In this document: positions 26,116 through 35,616 of the stretch, one piece after another
Numbering within the stretch: the stretch's first letter is position 1
How the letters are laid out: every line of letters starts with the position of its first letter
Assembly: GCF_004151485.1 (NCBI RefSeq)
Contig: NZ_SBFF01000008.1
Coordinates: 124,001 to 188,000, forward strand
Length of the DNA stretch: 64,000 nt
Direction of reading: 5' to 3'
Source: Sphingosinicella sp. CPCC 101087
Lineage (GTDB): Bacteria; Pseudomonadota; Alphaproteobacteria; Sphingomonadales; Sphingomonadaceae
The notes under the pieces: generated by a model
Seen by the model: only the letters and a program-made list of their open reading frames with translations
The model's database searches: none
What the model was told of the DNA's origin: nothing
Position numbers and translations under genes: made by a program

Positions 26116-27207
26116 TCACACCGCCGCCTCAAGCACCATGTTGAACGGCGTCTCCGCCGCCCGCCGCACCTTCGTCAGGCCGCCTTCCCGAAGCACCGCC
26201 TCGAGCCTTTTCTGGCCTGCCTGCGCCCCCAGCGCCGCGCCGACTTCCTGCCCGAGCGACGCGGGCACGCAGAAGTTGGTCGAGCAGGCATAGAAGATCC
26301 GCCCCACCGGGTGGAGATTCTCCTCGAGCGCGTCGCCCGCCATCGGCTCGACCAGCATCACCTTCCCGCCCGGCGCCAGCGTGCCGGCGATATGCCGCGC
26401 CGCGCCGACCGGATCGCCCATGTCGTGAAGCGCGTCGAACAGGGTGACCAGGTCGAAGTCGCCGCCGGCATAATCCTGCGCCCGGGCGAGCTCGAAGCGC
26501 AGGTTCGAAAGGCCGCGGCCCTTCTCCCGCGCCGCCTCGACCGACGCGTCGTGGAAATCGTAGCCGATGAACTCCGAGTTCGGGAATGCCTCGGCCATGA
26601 TCATCGTCGACGATCCGAAGCCGCAGCCGATGTCGGCCACGCGCGCGCCGCGCTCCAGTTTCTCCACCACGCCGTCCAGCGCCGGGAGCCAGCTGGACAG
26701 GAGATTGCCTTTGTAGCCCGGCCGGAAGAAGCGGTCGGTGCCGCAGAACAGGCAGTTGCAATGCTCGGTCCAGCACACCCCGCGACCCGTCCTGAACGCC
26801 TCGACCAGCTTCGGCCGGTCGGCATAGGTCGAGACCAGAGCGAAGAAGCCGCCGGCCATGTTGACCGGGCTGTCTGCGTCGGCGAGCACCGCCGCCTGCT
26901 CGGGGCTCAGGCCGAAGCGCCGGCTTTCCGCCTCGTAGGTCACGAAGCCCGACGCCGTCTGGGCCGACAGCCACTCGCGCACATAGCGCTCGTGCGTGCC
27001 GGTCGCTTTCGCCAGCGCGTCCGACGTGAGCGGGCCCTTGTCCGCCAGCGCGGCATAGAAACCGAGCTCGTCGCCGATGATGACCAGGGCCGCATTCTGC
27101 GCGGCGCCGAGCTCGTTCACCATCAGGCCCATCAGCGCGTGGAGCTTGGTCTCGTCGAGCGCCGGGCTGGGCTGCGGCTGCGGCCCGCCCGTCATATCCG
27201 TCTGCAT
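26116..27207 (-). CDS. SAM-dependent methyltransferase with N-terminal winged-helix region
   Basis: The 363-residue protein has an N-terminal helical or winged-helix part ('TSDALAKATGTHERYVREWLSAQ'), which in this family helps dimerisation. The class I methyltransferase core follows: motif I 'VADIGCGFGSSTMIMAEAFP' at about 180, then 'FIGYDFHDASVEAA' and 'LAPGGKVMLVEPMAGD'. A Cys-rich patch ('EHCNCLFCG') sits just before the core. It is divergent from a GlxA-type regulator. Confidence 0.85.
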   Translation of the reverse strand: MQTDMTGGPQPQPSPALDETKLHALMGLMVNELGAAQNAALVIIGDELGFYAALADKGPLTSDALAKATGTHERYVREWLSAQTASGFVTYEAESRRFGLSPEQAAVLADADSPVNMAGGFFALVSTYADRPKLVEAFRTGRGVCWTEHCNCLFCGTDRFFRPGYKGNLLSSWLPALDGVVEKLERGARVADIGCGFGSSTMIMAEAFPNSEFIGYDFHDASVEAAREKGRGLSNLRFELARAQDYAGGDFDLVTLFDALHDMGDPVGAARHIAGTLAPGGKVMLVEPMAGDALEENLHPVGRIFYACSTNFCVPASLGQEVGAALGAQAGQKRLEAVLREGGLTKVRRAAETPFNMVLEAAV

Positions 27208-27288
27208 CTTTTCGTCCTTCCAAGGGGGCTGGGAATGACGGGAGGATAAGGATGGCGGGCCCGATCGATCAGTGGCAGAATTGCCGTC

Positions 27289-28341
27289 ATGATGCCGATC
27301 GAGCCACTACCTTGCGGCGGACGGCCGCCGATCGACGTCAGCATCGTCGTCTTCCCCGAATCCGATCCCTGCATCATCTACGGAGTCTACGACACGCTCT
27401 GGGCCGCCGGCACCTTCTGGAACGCGATGGAGGGCCTTCCGCACAAGCCGCTGTTCCGGCCGCGCCTGGTCGCCGCCACGGCCGATCCGATCCGGCTGTA
27501 CACCGACGTCACCATCATGCCCCACCATTCCGTCGCCGACGTCGAGCGGACCGATATCGTCTTCGTGCCGAACGTGATGGTCTATACGGCCGAATGTCTG
27601 GGCCGCCTGGACCGGCGGCTGATCGACTGGATTCGCGACATGTACGCGCGCGGGGCGCAGCTCTGCGCGTCCTGCGGCGGGCCGCTCGTCCTGGCCGAAG
27701 CCGGGCTGCTCGACGGCCATGCGGCCACCACCCACTGGAGCTATGCCAAGCTGCTGCGCCAGCATTTCCCCAACGTCGCCGTCCACGCCAACCGGATCCT
27801 CACCCAGAGCGGACCCGGCCAATCCCTGGTCTGCTCGGGCGGCTCCTCCTCGTGGCAGGACCTGTGCCTCTATCTGATCGCCCGCCACGGCGGCATTGGC
27901 GAGGCGCTGCGGGTCTCCAAGATCTTCCTCTATCAATGGCACCGCGACGGACAGCAGCCTTATGCCTCGATGGTCGCCAATGTCGGTCACGACGATGCGG
28001 CGATCCGCCAGTGTCAGGCGTGGATCGCCGACCATTATGAGCGCGCCGACGTCGTCCGCGAGGCGGCGCGGCTGTCGGGGCTGCCCAAGCGGACCTTCGA
28101 CCGCCGCTTCCGCGCCGCGACCGGCTACGCCCCGCTCGCTTACGTGCAGGCGCTCCGGATCGAGGAGGCGAAGCAGATGCTCGAGACCGGCTTGGAGCCG
28201 GTGGAAGAGGTGGGGCACCAGGTCGGCTACGAGGATCCCGCGTCGTTCCGGAGACTGTTCCGCCGGCTGGTGGGGATGAACCCGGGCGACTATCGGCGCA
28301 AGTTCCAGGTCCCGGCGACCTTGCTGGCGGCGCTGGGGTAG
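27289..28341 (+). CDS. GlxA-family AraC-type transcriptional regulator
   Basis: The 350-residue protein has an N-terminal DJ-1/PfpI-like domain ('IDVSIVVFPESDPCIIYGVYD' and 'GAQLCASCGGPLVLAEAGLLDG', with Cys at the nucleophile-elbow position). A C-terminal AraC DNA-binding domain follows from about residue 245, with 'REAARLSGLPKRTFDRRFR' and 'VGYEDPASFRRLFRRLVGMNPGDYRR'. It lies opposite the methyltransferase gene, with 80 bp between, and probably regulates it. Confidence 0.9.
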   Translation: MMPIEPLPCGGRPPIDVSIVVFPESDPCIIYGVYDTLWAAGTFWNAMEGLPHKPLFRPRLVAATADPIRLYTDVTIMPHHSVADVERTDIVFVPNVMVYTAECLGRLDRRLIDWIRDMYARGAQLCASCGGPLVLAEAGLLDGHAATTHWSYAKLLRQHFPNVAVHANRILTQSGPGQSLVCSGGSSSWQDLCLYLIARHGGIGEALRVSKIFLYQWHRDGQQPYASMVANVGHDDAAIRQCQAWIADHYERADVVREAARLSGLPKRTFDRRFRAATGYAPLAYVQALRIEEAKQMLETGLEPVEEVGHQVGYEDPASFRRLFRRLVGMNPGDYRRKFQVPATLLAALG

Positions 28342-28355
28342 ATTGGATATTCATC

Positions 28356-28808
28356 ATGGCGGCCAATCCGATCATGCGCGAGCCTGACATTCGCCTCGAT
28401 GGCCTGTCGATCTGGGTGCACGGCCGTGAGTTTCCTGGCACTGCGGATTACTGGGACGGCAATTGGCTCAGGTTGCGGGCCACCATGCGAACCTCGGGAG
28501 CGTCGGTGACGGCCGAGGGTGCAATCCTCATGACGACGGACTTTGAGCGCTTCCGGGACGAGCTTGTTGCCATGCATGACACGCTGAAGGGCCAAGCCTC
28601 TTTGTCCGGCTTCGAACCAGAGCTGAAAGTCACGCTCACGGCTGGACGGGTCGGCGAGATCGGAGGTGAGGTCGAGATCACTCCTGACCAATTGAATCAG
28701 TTTCATCGTTTCGCGATCGGATTGGATCAATCCTATTTGCCTTCGCTCATCACATCGTGCGACGCACTCATCGAGCGCTATCCGGTCGTGGGAGCGCCAG
28801 ACGCTTGA
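28356..28808 (+). CDS. WapI-like immunity-type or hypothetical protein
   Basis: The 150-residue protein reads 'LDGLSIWVHGREFPGTADYWDGNWLRLRATM' near the start and ends with 'LDQSYLPSLITSCDALIERYPV'. This pattern is seen in small proteins sometimes named WapI-family immunity proteins. No toxin gene is adjacent, so a toxin-antitoxin or contact-inhibition role cannot be claimed. It follows the GlxA regulator by 14 bp. Confidence 0.55.
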   Translation: MAANPIMREPDIRLDGLSIWVHGREFPGTADYWDGNWLRLRATMRTSGASVTAEGAILMTTDFERFRDELVAMHDTLKGQASLSGFEPELKVTLTAGRVGEIGGEVEITPDQLNQFHRFAIGLDQSYLPSLITSCDALIERYPVVGAPDA

Positions 28809-28836
28809 GCGCCGCGCTCAGGCTGGGATCCGAGCC

Positions 28837-29124
28837 ATGATGTTCGCCAAGCGCCTCCGCCACGGTGTCCGCGAGGGCCGGATCACCTGCAGCGTGCGGA
28901 TCTGGACGCGGCCGCAGGTCAAGCCCGGGGGCCTCTACCGAATGGAAGACGGGCATATCGTGGTGGAGTCGATCCGGCTGATTTCCTTCGCCGACATCAC
29001 CGGCGAGTTGGCGCGCCGTTCGGGCCTCGAGGGCGTCGTCGACCTGCTCAAGGTCGCGAAGCATGGGAGCGGGAGGAACGTCTACCTCGTCGAGTTCCAA
29101 TATCTCCCGCCCGCTTGCCCGTAG
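28837..29124 (+). CDS. ASCH-like conserved hypothetical protein
   Basis: This 95-residue protein has 'GRITCSVRIWTRPQVKPGGLYRMEDGHIVVESI' and 'VVDLLKVAKHGSGRNVYLVEFQY', a conserved small alphaproteobacterial family with an ASCH/PUA-like appearance. An RNA-binding role is possible by fold only. It follows the preceding gene closely on the same strand. Confidence 0.65.
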   Translation: MMFAKRLRHGVREGRITCSVRIWTRPQVKPGGLYRMEDGHIVVESIRLISFADITGELARRSGLEGVVDLLKVAKHGSGRNVYLVEFQYLPPACP

Positions 29125-29178
29125 CCGCCGCCAGGCGAGGCGGCTCCCGCCTCATGCCGTCGCTTGCGGGCCCGAGGC

Positions 29179-30011
29179 TCAGTCGACGAAGAAGGCGATC
29201 CGGCCGATGCCGGCATTGTTCGCCGACGGCATCCAGGCCCGGATCTCGACTTCGTAGAGCCCGGGCACGCCGGTCCCGAGATCCGCACCGAACAGGCCCG
29301 AGGCAGGATCGAAGCGCATCGCGAGCTTCTCTTCCCTTGCTCCGTTGACGGAAATGAACGCATCGACCTCGAGGCCGTCCACCCGCCACGGACCTTGCGG
29401 CGAAAACGGACAGCCGCACATCATCGTGACGGTTGCCCGCAGCGGAACCGCCGTGCCGGCTTGGATCCGCTGATAGGCCGCCGGGCCGGCGAGGCCGACG
29501 ATGAGGCCGGTACCTCCAGCCGCCAGCCGTCCGCGGCCGTAAGGTGCCTGCCCGGCAGAATCCATTGCGTGCTCGTCACCGTCGTGGCGGCCTGCGGTTG
29601 GCTCAACGGACCCGTCGCGCTCACCGTCACGCGCCGGGGCGAGGCGAGGTCGAGCACGGTCCGGAACACCGCCGAACCGTCGGTCGCGAGTGGTGCGTCC
29701 TGGCTCCGCGCGCCGCTCAATATCCGCTGCGTATCGCCCGTCGTCCCCCGGGTCATGCCTTGGGCGAGGATCTCGCCGGTATCCGCATCCGTCAGAACGA
29801 TGCGCATGGAATCGCGGTAGCCGCCGATGAACTTGGCTCCGCGCGCCAGCAGGCGAACCTCGATCTGCGTCGGTTCGGCCAGCGCCGCCGGCGGCGCGAC
29901 GAGCAGGCCCGCGAGCAGAAGAAGCGACAAGCGACGCGCGCCGCCGGGAACGATCCGGTGCCGGCCCGGCCGCCCCGGGCCATGGCGCTCATTGGGCTGC
30001 GATCTGTGCAT
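29179..30011 (-). pseudogene. Secreted protein gene broken by a single-base frameshift
   Basis: Two overlapping open frames make one continuous protein if a single C is restored near 29509-29511: the upstream frame ends usefully at 'GWRLEV' and the downstream frame continues 'GLIVGLAGPAAYQRI'. The total span of 833 bp is one base short of a multiple of three. The joined product of about 277 residues has a signal peptide ('RLSLLLLAGLLVAPPAALA') and a 'MMCGCPFSPQGPW' motif; the family is not recognised. It may be a true recent pseudogene or a sequencing error. Its start overlaps the upstream serine hydrolase gene by 23 bp. Confidence 0.75.
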
Positions 30012-31518
30012 CGATTTCGCTCAATATGGTTCGGATTGTCGAGCTTCGCGGATCGAGCGCCAGCGCCCGCGAATAGCTGGCGCGCGCCGCCTGCAGGTCC
30101 CCGGCTGCGCGATAGGCCTCGCCGAGGCTGTCGTGCACGTTCGCCGAGCCCGGAAACCGGTCCACGTTGAACCGGAACGGGAGCAGCGCCGCCTGGGGGG
30201 TGAGCGCGAACAGGGCGTCATAGCCGACGCGGTTGACGGCCGCCTCCATCCCACGGTCGTCGAGCCCCTCCGCTCCGCCGTTGCCGATCCACGCGACCGC
30301 CTCTTCCCATCTTCCGTCCGCCAGAAGGCGGAAGAGCCTCTCCTCGAACGCCGCCGCGGGCCGCGCCGCCCCCGGCATCGCCCGGTCGGCCACCAGGCTC
30401 GCCAGGCGGTGGAGGTTGAGGAACGTGCGCCCGCCATTGTCGAGATAGATGACGGTCGCATTGTCGGCCGGATCGGCGGTTCTGAAGAAATGCCGCCAGA
30501 TCACCCGATCGCCCCCGGCGTGCCCGACGATGGTCACGTCGCCGTGCCGCTCATACTCCCAGCCGTTTGCGTGCCGGGCCACGGCGCCAGACACGAGGCG
30601 TTGCGGTTCCCAGCTTTGAAGCAGGGCGGGCAACGGCAGAAGCGCGCCACCGAGAAGCGACCGGGTCCAGCGGATCATGTCACCCAGCGTCGTGACCGCT
30701 CCGCTCGATCCGAACGTATAATCGGGCCAGACCGGAATCGGGTAGGCTGCCGGCGGAGCGCTCCGGTCCGGCGTCGGACGATAGCTGTGGACGAGGCCGG
30801 CGACCGGGTCTGCGCTCGTCCGGTAATGGGTGCGCCGCATGCCCGCACGGCTGCACTGTTCGGCGGCGACGGCGGTGAGCGGGCGGCCGGTGGCGCGCTC
30901 GATCGCCTCCTTGGCGAGCAGGTAGTTGGTCTGGTTGTATCGGCTGCCTGTGCCCGGCGGAAAGTCGAGCGGCTTGTCGCGGATGCTCGCGATGGCGGCC
31001 TCCGCCGTCGGCGGCAGCGCGTTCAGATCGGTCAGATAGTCCGGAAGGCCGGAAACATGGGATAGCGCCTGTCGCAGCGTGACGGTCCGCCATGCGCGCG
31101 GCAGATCGTCGCGGATCGCCGAAATGGGGGAGTCGAGATCGACGACGCCCCGGCCGGCGGCCTGGAACAGCGCCACGATCAGGAAGAGCTTCGAGACCGA
31201 GAAGATCGGATAGACCGAGGCCGGCGACACGGGAGTTCCCGCCTCGGCGTCGGCGAGGCCGGCATGCCGCTCGTAGACGAGCCTGTCCCGCCTCAGCAGC
31301 GCGGCCGAATGACCGACGGTGCCGAAGGCGGACGCAGCCCCGTCGAGCAACGCGTCCAGATCGGCCTCGAGGGCGGGAGGCGGCGCGTCCGCCTGCCTGC
31401 GCGCCGCTCCTGCGCCGACCCAGCCGGCCGACGAGGCGCTCACGGCCCCGGCAAAGGCGAGAGCGAGCAGGCGGCGGCGATCGAGTCTGCAGGCGCCGGC
31501 CATGTTCGTCTTTCGCAT
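29989..31518 (-). CDS. Serine hydrolase of the beta-lactamase (class C-like) family with C-terminal TPR-like tail
   Basis: The 509-residue protein starts with a twin-arginine-like signal region ('LDRRRLLALAFAGAVSA'). The nucleophile motif is 'FSVSKLFL' (SxxK), the second motif lies in 'SRYNQTNYLLA' (Y-x-N type), and the third region includes 'VGHAGGD'. The last 60 residues ('ANVHDSLGEAYRAAGDLQAARASYSRALALDPRS') form a tetratricopeptide-like repeat. It is probably a periplasmic peptidase or esterase rather than an antibiotic-hydrolysing enzyme. Confidence 0.87.
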   Translation of the reverse strand: MRKTNMAGACRLDRRRLLALAFAGAVSASSAGWVGAGAARRQADAPPPALEADLDALLDGAASAFGTVGHSAALLRRDRLVYERHAGLADAEAGTPVSPASVYPIFSVSKLFLIVALFQAAGRGVVDLDSPISAIRDDLPRAWRTVTLRQALSHVSGLPDYLTDLNALPPTAEAAIASIRDKPLDFPPGTGSRYNQTNYLLAKEAIERATGRPLTAVAAEQCSRAGMRRTHYRTSADPVAGLVHSYRPTPDRSAPPAAYPIPVWPDYTFGSSGAVTTLGDMIRWTRSLLGGALLPLPALLQSWEPQRLVSGAVARHANGWEYERHGDVTIVGHAGGDRVIWRHFFRTADPADNATVIYLDNGGRTFLNLHRLASLVADRAMPGAARPAAAFEERLFRLLADGRWEEAVAWIGNGGAEGLDDRGMEAAVNRVGYDALFALTPQAALLPFRFNVDRFPGSANVHDSLGEAYRAAGDLQAARASYSRALALDPRSSTIRTILSEIDAQIAAQ

Positions 31519-31692
31519 ATTCGCTGCCTCGATCTTCGCCGCCCGCGATCCGCGTGCGTCCCGTTGTGCGCCGCCTCGATCGCTACCGGGTATCGCGCCC
31601 GGCCGGCAAATGACTTACTGTGACCCTGGCTGACATTTCGCGCCGGCGGCTGACCGGCCGCTTCTTGCGCGGGCTGGAAAGGCAGGAGCAGA

Positions 31693-32502
31693 TTGTATCG
31701 TTTCGACGCCTTCCGGATCGACCCCGAAGCGCTCCAGCTCTTTCACGGCGACGAGCGGATCGAAGCTCCGCCGCTGACCGTAGAGGTCCTCGCCTTCCTG
31801 ATCGAGAACCGCGACCGCACGGTCGGCCGGCTCGAACTGATCGAGCGATTCTGGCCGCGGGCCGGAACGGGTGCCGACGCTTCGCTCAACACCTGCATCC
31901 GTCGGATCCGGATGTTGCTCGGCGACGCGGCCGGCGAGCCGAAATATGTCCGGACCCGGCCGCGGGCCGGCTACCGCTTCATTGGCGCGTTGCGCGAAGC
32001 GGAGCCGCCGGCGGTCCGGCGGCAGCGCGCTCCCGCGCTCGTCGCGCTGCTGCTCACCCTCCTGCTCATCCCGGCAGCCGCCTCGCTCCCGCCCGCTTCC
32101 GGCCCGGCTGCCGCCCGGAGGATCGCCATCGAACCGGTCCAGGGACTGTGCGAATATGTGCTCTTTCCCCGGTTCAACGAGGGCCTGCGAGAGACGTTGC
32201 TCGCCCGGACGTGGCGCGGCCTCCCGGCAGGATATCGGGTCGTCGAGCCGCCGCAGGAGGCGGACTTCAGGCTGCGTGTCTCGGTCCGCCAGACGCCCCG
32301 GACCACCTTCGTCACGGCAACCCTGGTTCGGGCTGCGGACGGGTCGGTCGTCCGGTCGGAAGAATTTGCCGAGCGCACCAGGATGGACGATTATGTCCCG
32401 GTCCAGCAGGCTATTGCCGAGCGCGTCGCCCGATCGATGAACGACGGCATTGCGGCCGCCGAGGCGGGAATATTGGACACCGGCGGAATTCCCCGGAGTT
32501 GA
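31693..32502 (+). CDS. CadC/ToxR-like winged-helix membrane regulator
   Basis: The 269-residue protein begins with an OmpR-type winged helix ('FRIDPEALQLFHGDERIEAPPLTVEVL' to 'YVRTRPRAGYRFIG', residues about 5-97). One membrane segment follows ('ALVALLLTLLLIPAAASLPP'), then a periplasmic domain. That is the layout of one-component membrane regulators such as CadC. The start is TTG at 31693 with AGGAG upstream. It lies between two periplasmic serine hydrolase genes, each on the minus strand, and may control them. Confidence 0.82.
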   Translation: MYRFDAFRIDPEALQLFHGDERIEAPPLTVEVLAFLIENRDRTVGRLELIERFWPRAGTGADASLNTCIRRIRMLLGDAAGEPKYVRTRPRAGYRFIGALREAEPPAVRRQRAPALVALLLTLLLIPAAASLPPASGPAAARRIAIEPVQGLCEYVLFPRFNEGLRETLLARTWRGLPAGYRVVEPPQEADFRLRVSVRQTPRTTFVTATLVRAADGSVVRSEEFAERTRMDDYVPVQQAIAERVARSMNDGIAAAEAGILDTGGIPRS

Positions 32503-32596
32503 GGCGCCAGGGCGCCGAACGGCTTGCCTGGAGAGTTTGAGAGACGCGTTCGAGAGCAGGCGCTCCGGCCCGTCGGCTCGCCGGTCGGCTAGGCGA

Positions 32597-33553
32597 TCAG
32601 CATTGCGCCGCGACCGCGCCTCCGCCCAGCGTGCAGGCGCCGGTGGCCGGCGAATTCTGCGGAACGGCCGCCCCTGCCGTGTTGCCGGAAGCGGCCTGGA
32701 TCACGCGGCCTTGCAGGCCTTGCAAACCGTCCGACGGCCTTCCGGAACCGACCGTTCCGAACGTGTCGTAGACGGCGCGTGCCGCGGTCGAGATGACCGC
32801 CGGCCGGTTGGTCCCGCCGCGAGCGAAGAACACCACCGCGATCCGGCGCCCGTCGGGCAGCGTGACGAAGCCCACGTCGCCCGTATAGCCGTTCAGCGTG
32901 CCCGTCTTGTGCGCAACCTGGACGCTCGGCGGCAGCAGGCCGCGGATGCGGTTCGATCCGGTGGCGCAGCGCCGCATCATGTCCAGCAGCAGCGAACGGC
33001 TGGACGGGCTGAGGGCATCCCCGGAATCGATCAGCCGGAGCAGGTCGATCATCGCCGCCGGCGTGCTCGAATCGCGTATGTCCCTCAAATCCCGGCGGTC
33101 GCTGAGGAGCTGGGCGATCGTCCTGTCGACCCTGATGCCGGTGAGCCGGTGCGCCCGAAGCCAGCGGTCGATCGCCCCCGGCCCGCCGAGCGAGGCCATC
33201 AGCAGATCGGTGGCGCGATTGTTGCTGCGCGTGATCATCGAATCGAGAAGGCTGGAGGCCGTCGCGCCCCCTATCGTGTCGCCGAGGCTCCGCCGCCCGG
33301 CATCGACCTCCGCCAGATAAGCGGCCGCGACGGCGATCTTCATCGTGCTCGCCATTGGAAAGGGCCGGTCGCCGTTGAAGCTGACCATGGCTCCGCTCTC
33401 CAGGTCGAGCGCCGCCATGCCATATTCCCCGGGATTCTCGATCGCCAGGGCGGCGAGACGCTGCTCGAGCGATTGGAGTTGCGGCGGGACTTGGGCCAGG
33501 GCCGGTTGGGCGACGAAGGCCAGGAGCCAGGCCAGAAATCCGACGAAACGCAT
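32597..33553 (-). CDS. Class A beta-lactamase-like serine hydrolase
   Basis: From the ATG at 33553 the 318-residue product has a signal peptide ('MRFVGFLAWLLAFVAQPALA'). The nucleophile motif is 'PMASTMKIA' (STMK), an 'SNN' stands where class A enzymes have SDN ('ITRSNNRATDLL'), and 'HKTGTLNGYTGDVG' gives KTG. No clear omega-loop ExxLN is seen, so true beta-lactamase activity is doubtful. A glycine- and alanine-rich tail with two Cys residues ends the protein. Confidence 0.85.
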   Translation of the reverse strand: MRFVGFLAWLLAFVAQPALAQVPPQLQSLEQRLAALAIENPGEYGMAALDLESGAMVSFNGDRPFPMASTMKIAVAAAYLAEVDAGRRSLGDTIGGATASSLLDSMITRSNNRATDLLMASLGGPGAIDRWLRAHRLTGIRVDRTIAQLLSDRRDLRDIRDSSTPAAMIDLLRLIDSGDALSPSSRSLLLDMMRRCATGSNRIRGLLPPSVQVAHKTGTLNGYTGDVGFVTLPDGRRIAVVFFARGGTNRPAVISTAARAVYDTFGTVGSGRPSDGLQGLQGRVIQAASGNTAGAAVPQNSPATGACTLGGGAVAAQC

Positions 33554-33894
33554 ATGAAAATCCCCGCATCCACCCGCGGCGGCCCGGTGCACGGAGCCGC
33601 CTGCCATCGCCGCAGCATAGGTGCTTCAGCTTAACATCGTTACTATGGCAAATCTATAAGCGCCTGGATTCGGCCCGCTTTCGCCTCGGTTCGGCGCGCG
33701 GCCGGCCATGGGATGGCCGCGTTGCGAGCCTGATGTTCGGCGGCTCGCGAAGGAATGCTTTTCCATCGGGAACAGAGAAAGATCGGGAATCAGGAGCGTG
33801 ATCTCGAACGGGATGGGGCCGGGCGGCTACCCCTGAGACGATGTTCAGGTTAGCATTCGTGCGGCAACGGCGATGATGAGGATGAGGACGGATC

Positions 33895-34542
33895 ATGACA
33901 CTGACGGTCTGGACATATGATTGGGTGCCCCAGGGCGAAAAAGGTCCTCGCGGCTTCGTGCGTGATATTCGGCTGCGATGGGCGCTTGAAGAAGCCGGGC
34001 TGAGCTATTCGGTGCGCAGCACGTCGTTCGACGATCGGGGACCCGAGCATCTGAAGCATCAGCCTTTCGGGCAGGTGCCGTACCTCACCGATGGTGACAT
34101 TTCGATCTTCGAGAGCGGGGCGTGCCTGCTCCATCTTGCCAGGAAGAGCGACAAGCTGATGCCGCGGGACGCTGCGGGCGAGGCGGAGACGCTGCAATGG
34201 GTGATCGCGGGCCTCAACTCCCTCGAAATGGTGACCGTGCCCTGGTGGTTCCTGTCATTTTCCGAAGGCAGGGAGAATGGCCTCACCGGCTGGCTGAGAA
34301 TGCGCCTGGGCCACCTTGAGGCCGTGCTTCGTGACCGCGAATGGCTCGCCGCTTCGCGCTTCACCGTCGCGGACCTGCTCATGGCGGACATTCTCCGCGT
34401 TCCGGACCTGCGTGAGTTCGCCGCTTCCCCCGTCATCGACGCCTATATCGAACGGGTTTGCGACCGTCAGGCCTTCAGGAAGGCGGTCGCCGATCAACTC
34501 GTGCACTTTCAGGCTGCTGACGGGAGCAGAGTCGCTTCCTAG
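33895..34542 (+). CDS. Glutathione S-transferase
   Basis: The 215-residue protein has an N-terminal thioredoxin-like domain with 'QPFGQVPYLTDGDISIFESGACLLHLA', which contains the conserved cis-Pro and the Glu-Ser pair that hold glutathione. An all-helical C-terminal half includes 'FTVADLLMADIL'. The class is not clear. It appears to be a single-gene unit. Confidence 0.9.
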   Translation: MTLTVWTYDWVPQGEKGPRGFVRDIRLRWALEEAGLSYSVRSTSFDDRGPEHLKHQPFGQVPYLTDGDISIFESGACLLHLARKSDKLMPRDAAGEAETLQWVIAGLNSLEMVTVPWWFLSFSEGRENGLTGWLRMRLGHLEAVLRDREWLAASRFTVADLLMADILRVPDLREFAASPVIDAYIERVCDRQAFRKAVADQLVHFQAADGSRVAS

Positions 34543-34899
34543 GGGCGCCGGCGGGACGGTGAGTGTCCGCAAAGGATCGCGCGATGCCGTCCCATGCGGT
34601 TCCCGGCCGAGCGCCCGGACCGGCGTGGAAGAAGCAGGATTCTTCTCGGGCGCGTTGGGCGCCCGCTCCAGCGGAGCCGCATCGACTCCCTGCGGCACGA
34701 TTTCGTCGATCGGATCGAGAGGCCGTCGTCGAGCACCAACTCGGCGCCGGCGAGCAGGACGCCGATCGGCTCCATCGACGACGAAGGCGACCGCCATGTG
34801 CACAGCGACGAATCCGCGGGCGCCCAGGCTGGCGCAAGTGGCTTGCCGATCCCGACCGGAAACTGGGCCGTCGCGATCGACGATGCTCGTCCGGACGTT
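34543..34899. other. Intergenic region without recognised gene
   Basis: About 360 bp between the GST gene and the convergent secreted SnoaL-type gene. Several frames are open here, but none has a recognisable protein motif or ribosome site. It may hold the remains of a decayed gene. Confidence 0.4.
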
Positions 34900-35616
34900 C
34901 TATTCGCGCAGCTCGGAATAGACGTACCAGTCATGGGTGATCCGTCCGTCCCGCACGCGATACACGGAAAGGCCATCGACCGAAGTCCCGTTCGGAAGCC
35001 GAGCCAAATCGTGACTCACCACGAGGTCGCCCAGCGCGATAACGGCGTTGGCCGTCACTTGCGCCTGCTGCTCGTTGCCGAACAGGGTGCGGTAGAATCG
35101 CTCCCGGCTGGCGGCATCCACGAGCGTCCGCGAAGGACGGTCGCCGATCCGGTTGGGATCCCCCGAGCTCCGGAAGTTCCGGGCCTGTGGGTGAAAGAGG
35201 GCGAGGAAAGCGTCGGCATCGCCCCGATTGTTGGTCTCGATGAACGTGCGCGCGACTTGGATCGATCCGGCCTCGACGGCCCGATCGCGTTCAGCGACTT
35301 CGATCAGCGTCCAGACATGCGTCGCGCGCCCATCCTGCAACCGGTACAAGCGCAAACCGTAACCCTCGTCCCGTCCTTCACGCGCGAGGCGAACCACCGC
35401 CACGATCAGGTCGCCGACTTCCGTTCGCTCGAGAACCGCCGAAACCGGGGACAGATCCTCCGGATTTCGAAGGGAGCCCGCGAGGACATCGGGATCCGGC
35501 GACGGCGCAAAGACCTTGGCGTCTGCCGTCAGGACGGGGACAGCGGCCGTGGATTGGGCCAGGGCAGGCATCGTCCAGGCCAGAAGCACGAGCAAGCCGG
35601 GTGTCAGGCGCTTCAT
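34900..35616 (-). CDS. Secreted SnoaL-like protein
   Basis: The 238-residue product from the ATG at 35616 has a strong AAAGGAG site and a signal peptide ('MKRLTPGLLVLLAWTMPALA'). The C-terminal half is NTF2-like ('QVARTFIETNNRGDADAFLALFHPQARNFRSSG' and 'VDGLSVYRVRDGRITHDWYVYSELRE'). It likely acts in the periplasm; no substrate is suggested. Confidence 0.78.
   Translation of the reverse strand: MKRLTPGLLVLLAWTMPALAQSTAAVPVLTADAKVFAPSPDPDVLAGSLRNPEDLSPVSAVLERTEVGDLIVAVVRLAREGRDEGYGLRLYRLQDGRATHVWTLIEVAERDRAVEAGSIQVARTFIETNNRGDADAFLALFHPQARNFRSSGDPNRIGDRPSRTLVDAASRERFYRTLFGNEQQAQVTANAVIALGDLVVSHDLARLPNGTSVDGLSVYRVRDGRITHDWYVYSELRE

Noticed and set aside
25854-26132. Small minus-strand ORF overlapping the start of the CPBP gene
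   Set aside because: It has one hydrophobic stretch but no ribosome site and overlaps the better supported CPBP frame.
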